This document shows, in pieces, positions 54,656 through 58,526 of a stretch of DNA of 58,526 nucleotides. The stretch's first letter is position 1; every line of letters starts with the position of its first letter. Under the pieces are notes generated by a model. The model ran no database searches, was not told where the DNA came from, and was given only the letters and a program-made list of their open reading frames with translations. The translations under genes and the position numbers were made by a program. Origin of the DNA: Methanosphaera sp. WGK6 (GTDB lineage: Archaea; Methanobacteriota; Methanobacteria; Methanobacteriales; Methanobacteriaceae); the NCBI RefSeq assembly GCF_001729965.1, contig NZ_JRWK01000011.1:1-58526 (forward strand), read 5' to 3'.

Positions 54656-55669
54656 ATGGTTAAAGAATATGATTCTGATGAAAAGGAAATGTTTAGAAAA
54701 TTCATGGAACTATATGCTCTTAAAAGAAATATTGATAGAAAAATAAGTGAATTAGAAGATGATTCTAATAAGAATTATGAGTTATTTAATGAATTTAAGA
54801 AATTTTATTTAAATGAAAATAATACTAATTTTAGTATAGCTAATAGTATTAATAAATTTAGTAAATTAGTTAATGAAGATAATGATAATACTATTTATTC
54901 ATTGCCCAATCCATCTATGAATACTACTGAAGAGAAAATGTTAAATGAATGTGTGTCTAATTTTAATAATTTATCTGATGATGATAAGAATAAACTTATT
55001 GAAAAAATAAAAAGTAGTTTTCGGAAAGTTAGCTTCCTAAATCATATGTTTAATTATTTGAAATTACATTTTAATTCATTTAATAAAACTGTGGATATTG
55101 ATCCTAGTCGTCTTCTTGCCTTGACTGATGGTATTTTTGGTATGGTTATAACTTTACTTGCATTTGGTATTTCAATACCGGATGTTTCCTTGACAACTTA
55201 TAATGAATTTATCCAATTTTTCATATCTATTATTCCTGATATTGGTGTTGTGTTTGTTAGTTTTATTGTGGTTAGTTCTTTTTGGATTTTTCATCATGAA
55301 TATATTAAGATTAAGAATATGGATGTTGTATTTTTATGGCTGAATTTGATTCATCTTGCATTTATATCTTTTATTCCATTTACTACGTCAATTATTGGTG
55401 ATTATAGTTCATTTTTCCTGGCTAATGTGGCTTTTGGAATTAATGTTTTTGTGACTATTGTAACTTTCTTGTTGTTATTGTATTATGGTTGTAGGTATGA
55501 TTATCTTGATAGTCATGTTATAGCAAATGTTCATTATATTACTCATACTTTTATGATTTTAATGGGATTGGTTATTGTTGTGAATTTACTTGATTTTCTT
55601 GTAGCTCCAGGATTTATGTATTTATTTTTACTTCTTCCTGTGGTTTCAGCAATTAGATCTATTGATTGA
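54656..55669 (+). CDS. TMEM175-like (DUF1211) membrane protein with long N-terminal helical region
   Basis: 337 aa. Residues 1-145 are soluble, charged and helical (KRNIDRKISELEDDSNKNYE; EEKMLNECVSNFNNLSDDDK). From about 150 there are six membrane helices opening with RLLALTDGIFGMVITLLAF, which matches the TMEM175 signature (R-x-x-A-F-S-D-G-x-x-A near the first helix), here with LTD for FSD. Prokaryotic TMEM175 proteins form potassium channels as tetramers. The extra N-terminal domain is unusual, since prokaryotic members generally begin near the first helix. It may be a sensor or assembly domain. Function is inferred. Confidence 0.75.
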   Translation: MVKEYDSDEKEMFRKFMELYALKRNIDRKISELEDDSNKNYELFNEFKKFYLNENNTNFSIANSINKFSKLVNEDNDNTIYSLPNPSMNTTEEKMLNECVSNFNNLSDDDKNKLIEKIKSSFRKVSFLNHMFNYLKLHFNSFNKTVDIDPSRLLALTDGIFGMVITLLAFGISIPDVSLTTYNEFIQFFISIIPDIGVVFVSFIVVSSFWIFHHEYIKIKNMDVVFLWLNLIHLAFISFIPFTTSIIGDYSSFFLANVAFGINVFVTIVTFLLLLYYGCRYDYLDSHVIANVHYITHTFMILMGLVIVVNLLDFLVAPGFMYLFLLLPVVSAIRSID

Positions 55670-55803
55670 TTTAAATTATTTTTTTTAATTTTTTTTATGA
55701 GTGTTGATTTCTGTTTATGTTGTGGATATTTTCTCTTTTTGTAATTTAAGTATTTTAAAAAAAAATAAGAAGTAGTTTTTAAATGGTGTGGATGATTTTA
55801 GTT

Positions 55804-56073
55804 TTAGAATTGATTTTCTGATGATGCTAGGTTTTCTTCTAGTACGTGTATTATGTTTCTAGCTACTTGTCTAGTCATTACTATTTGGGTGTTGCATTCT
55901 TGTATCATTTCCATGTTGTTAAATTCATCACTGGATAGTTTTTCTTCTAGGAATGCTAATCTGATTTGATCATCTGATCCTACACATACTGCACCTGATA
56001 CTACTTTTGTTTCATTGTCTTTGAAAACTATTTTTGGTACTTGTCCATTGTTTAAATTGTCTAGATTATCCAT
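55804..56073 (-). CDS. DUF3467-like small protein
   Basis: 89 aa. The pattern VVSGAVCVGSDDQIRLAF, a short acidic middle and IVMTRQVARNIIHVLEENLA at the end resembles the DUF3467 family, whose members end in a helix after a (R/V)IVMSPxxA strand. The role of the family is unknown. It overlaps the upstream regulator gene by 8 bp, so the two are co-translated and probably act together. Confidence 0.6.
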   Translation of the reverse strand: MDNLDNLNNGQVPKIVFKDNETKVVSGAVCVGSDDQIRLAFLEEKLSSDEFNNMEMIQECNTQIVMTRQVARNIIHVLEENLASSENQF

Positions 56074-56593
56074 AATTTATCATTTTCCCATTTTTATCGT
56101 TGTTGACAAATCCTTTTATAACAAAGTCCCTTTGAATGTCTGTTGAAGCTATTGTTTGTGGGTGTTTTGGAAGTATTATTTTTGAATTATCTAATAGTGT
56201 GTATTTGTCTTTATTTTCTATTTTTTTAAGTTCTTGGTCTATGTTTACTTCATAGTTGAAGTTGTCTAAGAAGTCATCTAGTTCTTGGTCTGTTATTTCT
56301 TTGTCTGTGTTTTTATTGTTTTCTATGTATTCTTGCATTAGTATTTCAGCTAGGTTTATTTGTGTTTTTATTAGTGTTTTTACTAGTTTTGATTCTGTGT
56401 TTATCTTGTATTTTAGTCCTTCTTTTTTTATTATGTTTAGTTCTTCTAAATTTTTAATGAATGAGTCTAGTGTTACTCTTGATATTCCAGCTCCAACTGC
56501 TATTTCTTTTTTGGAATATGTTTTTTCAGGATTTATTAGTATGTAGTTTATTACTTTGACTTGTGGGTATTTTCCAAATATTTGTTCATACAT
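56066..56593 (-). CDS. Winged-helix transcriptional regulator
   Basis: 175 aa. The N-terminal 75 residues form a winged helix: VKVINYILINPEKTYSKKEIA, GAGISRVTLDSFIKNLEEL (recognition helix) and LNIIKKEGLKYKIN. The rest is acidic and helical, with no ligand domain I recognise. It overlaps the DUF3467-like gene downstream and is divergent from another small helix-turn-helix gene; two TGTACA sites lie between them and are likely binding sites. Confidence 0.8.
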   Translation of the reverse strand: MYEQIFGKYPQVKVINYILINPEKTYSKKEIAVGAGISRVTLDSFIKNLEELNIIKKEGLKYKINTESKLVKTLIKTQINLAEILMQEYIENNKNTDKEITDQELDDFLDNFNYEVNIDQELKKIENKDKYTLLDNSKIILPKHPQTIASTDIQRDFVIKGFVNNDKNGKMINYG

Positions 56594-56618
56594 ACATTAT
56601 CAACTCTTATGTTTATTA

Positions 56619-56658
56619 TTTGTACATGTTTTTTAATAAATTCATATTTATGTACAAA
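56619..56658. promoter_or_regulatory. Paired TGTACA operator candidate between two regulator genes
   Basis: TTTGTACAT (56619-56627) is the exact inverse of ATGTACAAA (56650-56658). Each holds the palindrome TGTACA, 30 bp centre to centre, close to three helical turns, so two dimers would sit on one face. It lies between the divergent genes at 56593 and 56704. Confidence 0.6.
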
Positions 56659-56703
56659 AATTATACATATTATTATATATTGGAAAGGTTATATTTATAG
56701 TAT

Positions 56704-56961
56704 ATGAAAAGTAGTCCTGATATTGAACGAGATATTTTATGCACATTATTTAAGCATGGCTGTATTGGAAAACATCACACCCCTGTAATAAATATTTGTA
56801 AAAATCTAAATCAATATTCAACAAAAGAAATAAAGAAAGGTATTAAATCCCTGAGAAAACAAAAATACATTAATCTCTACAAAACATATCATGGACTTGA
56901 TGTACGATTAGTACCATCTAATTTACAAGAAGTAAAAAAAATAATAGACTATGAGGACTAA
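56704..56961 (+). CDS. Small winged-helix protein (85 aa)
   Basis: 85 aa, almost entirely one helix-turn-helix fold: RDILCTLFKHGCIGKHH, KNLNQYSTKEIKKGIKSLRK as the recognition part and INLYKTYHGLDVRLV as the wing. It ends with an acidic KKIIDYED. A TATA-like ATTATATATT lies about 35 nt before the ATG, so its leader is very short. Target unknown; autoregulation via the TGTACA pair is possible. Confidence 0.75.
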   Translation: MKSSPDIERDILCTLFKHGCIGKHHTPVINICKNLNQYSTKEIKKGIKSLRKQKYINLYKTYHGLDVRLVPSNLQEVKKIIDYED

Positions 56962-57402
56962 TAACATATACTAACCAATTATTAAAAAAAATAATACATA
57001 CTTTAAAATCCTTATTTTAATAAAAAACTAAAATAATTTGCCCTATTTTTTTATCAAAAAACTTGTTTAATTAATAAAACAATAATAACGAGAATTATTT
57101 ATTTAACATACATTAAGAGTATAAATTTAAAATATCTTTCTAAATGATAAAAGTAATAACTTTAAATAGAACAATTACCTATATAATAGTGTAAACATTG
57201 GTAATCTAATTTACAATGTTCAGTTACATTTAACTTATTAGAGTATAAAGTTAAAATAATTTAATTAATGCTTATTTATCATGACAAATATTTAATTATA
57301 AACGAATAATAATGAAAATATTGTAACTATTCGATAAAATAAAGTATTTCTTAAAAACTCAAAAAAAAGAAATATTATTTAAAAAAAGTATAAGGTGAAA
57401 GA
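56962..57402. other. 441-bp intergenic region with hairpin and direct repeat
   Basis: No gene is seen. AACATTG (57194-57200) pairs with CAATGTT (57214-57220) and continues as TAA/TTA around a TCTAAT loop with one bulged G. An imperfect 20-bp direct repeat, TTA(A)GAGTATAAA followed by TTAAAAT, occurs near 57113 and 57238. Both may regulate the downstream membrane-protein pair. Confidence 0.45.
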
Positions 57403-57687
57403 ATGTTAGAAGAATTTTTACCATTAATATGGTTAATAATCTTTGGTAATATAGAAAACTTAATTCTTGCATCACAAGGTGTAGTAAAAGGAGCTAATCC
57501 TCTAAAACTAGCAATATTAAGTATAATTGCAGTTATTGTATGGTTAATTATTGGAACAGTAGGTACAACCATAGCTATGCCTTACGCAAATATTATAGAT
57601 TTCATAGGTGGACTTGCAATAGTTATACTAGGTATTCAATCAATGGTTGAAGCAGTAAGATTCCATGAAGATCCAAACTACAAATAA
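57403..57687 (+). CDS. Small three-helix membrane protein, TerC/LysE-superfamily-like half (first of a tandem pair)
   Basis: 94 aa with three membrane helices (about 5-22, 35-55, 62-82). Conserved with its neighbour: IIFGNIENLIL, QGxxxGxNPxxL, IAVxxWLxIGTxGT and FIGGLAIxILGIQSM. The polar motif in helix 1 and the final IGGLAIVILG helix resemble one half of TerC/YkoY or other LysE-superfamily ion exporters, which have six or more helices with an internal repeat. A heterodimer of two halves would make a full transporter. This is motif-level inference. ATG follows AAGGTGA. Confidence 0.6.
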   Translation: MLEEFLPLIWLIIFGNIENLILASQGVVKGANPLKLAILSIIAVIVWLIIGTVGTTIAMPYANIIDFIGGLAIVILGIQSMVEAVRFHEDPNYK

Positions 57688-57697
57688 AGGTGAAAAT

Positions 57698-57970
57698 ATG
57701 TCAATAATAGAAGAATATAAAGATTTTTGGGCATTAATCATATTTGGTAACATAGAAAACCTAATTCTTGGATGTCAAGGAGCAGTACAAGGAGTTAATC
57801 CAATAACACTTGGAATATTAAGTTTAATTGCAGTAGTAATTTGGTTAGTAATTGGTACATTCGGTACAAAATTTGCAATTAAATATGCAAGAGCTATTGA
57901 ATTTATTGGTGGATTAGCAATATTCATTCTAGGTATTCAATCAATGCTTGAAGCATCAGGAATAATTTAG
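57698..57970 (+). CDS. Small three-helix membrane protein, paralog of the preceding gene
   Basis: 90 aa, same three-helix plan as the 57403 gene and about half identical, including IIFGNIENLILG, QGAVQGVNPITLGILS and EFIGGLAIFILGIQSM. I chose ATG 57698, 4 nt after AAAGGTGA; the longer frame upstream overlaps the first gene. The 10-bp gap and shared motifs point to co-expression and joint assembly. Confidence 0.6.
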   Translation: MSIIEEYKDFWALIIFGNIENLILGCQGAVQGVNPITLGILSLIAVVIWLVIGTFGTKFAIKYARAIEFIGGLAIFILGIQSMLEASGII

Positions 57971-58526
57971 ATTTACCAATACACTTAACGACCAGAAATA
58001 ATATGTTGATTTGAAAAGGAAACATTATTTATTGAAAATAGGGGAAAAACTATTCTTATGAAAAAGGGAGATTAATAAGAATAAATACAATAAATACCAC
58101 AATCAACATACTATCCTTATTATTTTAAATTTTATTAGAAAAAATCTATTTTTTAGAAAAAATTCATTCACTTAAGAATTCCATTAAATTATAATCTTAT
58201 TTAAACTTATTTTAAAAAAAAAATCATGAATCATATCCAATTTATACATAAATTAAGTATAACTTTCATATATTATGCAAATAAATTTGAAATAACCATT
58301 TATATAGATACATGTTTATATATGAGTAAGAAGGTGTAAAAACAATAATTAAAAAGTAATATTTAAATAAAATTCTAGAATAAAAAAAAATGACACAAAA
58401 ATTAATCCTAACACATATAAAATAAATCTAGAATAAACTTAAAAACATACAAAAAAAATTATTGTGAAAACTTATGTATTTCATACAATTAGTCAAAAAA
58501 ATATTATGAAAAAATTCCCTTGTAAT
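57971..58526. other. 556-bp AT-rich region at the window end
   Basis: No gene is supported. A 9-bp inverted repeat, TATTCTTAT (58051-58059) and ATAAGAATA (58075-58083), is the only structure noticed. A gene may start beyond the edge. Confidence 0.5.

Noticed and set aside
1-58526. tRNA or rRNA genes
   Set aside because: I looked in the spacers for TPsiC-arm-like GGTTCGA patterns and GC-rich islands and saw none that fold as a tRNA; a covariance-model scan would be decisive.

Overview
The window looks like the chromosome of a methanogenic archaeon of the order Methanobacteriales, most probably Methanosphaera (M. stadtmanae-like). The DNA is very AT-rich. The ribosomal-protein cluster has the archaeal gene order and contains archaea-only members (L34e, L14e, L19e, L32e, S4e, the RNase P protein Rnp1, a SUI1-type factor, a DUF106 membrane protein). 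There is an HMf-type histone, archaeal adenylate and cytidylate kinases, an archaeal GltX, pyruvate carboxylase A beside a biotin ligase, and a large Asn/Thr-rich adhesin-like surface protein. The genus is an inference; the archaeal assignment is firm.

1-10.8 kb is an accessory locus built around a type I restriction-modification system. hsdM and the start of an intact hsdS run leftward off the window edge, and hsdR runs rightward. Beyond hsdR lies a store of hsdS material: a two-TRD copy without a start codon (6744-7856), a tyrosine recombinase (7897-8934), a half hsdS carrying one TRD (8898-9527), and an opposed two-TRD copy broken by an A8/T8 homopolymer frameshift (9530-10721). A perfect 30-bp inverted repeat (8938-8967 and 10090-10119) lies in the central conserved region of the last two copies, and a second shared motif marks the N-terminal junction of all full copies. 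This is the layout of a phase-variable, self-shuffling specificity system and is the most interesting object here.

10.8-12.6 kb holds an SseB-like protein and a flavodoxin-fold FMN protein. 12.7-29.4 kb is one long leftward ribosomal operon, read in transcription order as SPOUT RNA methyltransferase, L3, L4, L23, L2, S19, L22, S3, L29, SUI1 factor, Rnp1, S17, L14, L24, S4e, L5, S14, S8, L6, L32e, L19e, L18, S5, L30, L15, SecY, Adk, DUF106, L34e, Cmk, L14e. It couples ribosome assembly with membrane protein insertion and nucleotide supply.

29.6-41 kb is metabolic and cell-envelope housekeeping: pycA and birA transcribed divergently across a perfect dyad, a SelA-like PLP protein (UPF0425), a lipid/polysaccharide flippase, a fused ADP-forming acyl-CoA synthetase and a Tex-type RNA-binding protein. 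41-48 kb is surface-oriented: an anchored zinc-peptidase-like protein, the adhesin-like protein with three copies of a regulatory-looking motif upstream, a CapA-like protein and an NSS transporter. 48.2-49.5 kb is a decayed insertion sequence with a duplicated left end. 49.6-53 kb carries gltX, dapL and a histone gene. 53-58 kb has an MFS exporter, a TMEM175-like membrane protein, two small winged-helix regulators with paired TGTACA sites between them, and tandem three-helix TerC/LysE-like membrane proteins.

Across the window, gene ends often carry a C-rich stretch (typically AACCACCC in the sense direction) just before a T-tract, which may be the local transcription-termination signature.
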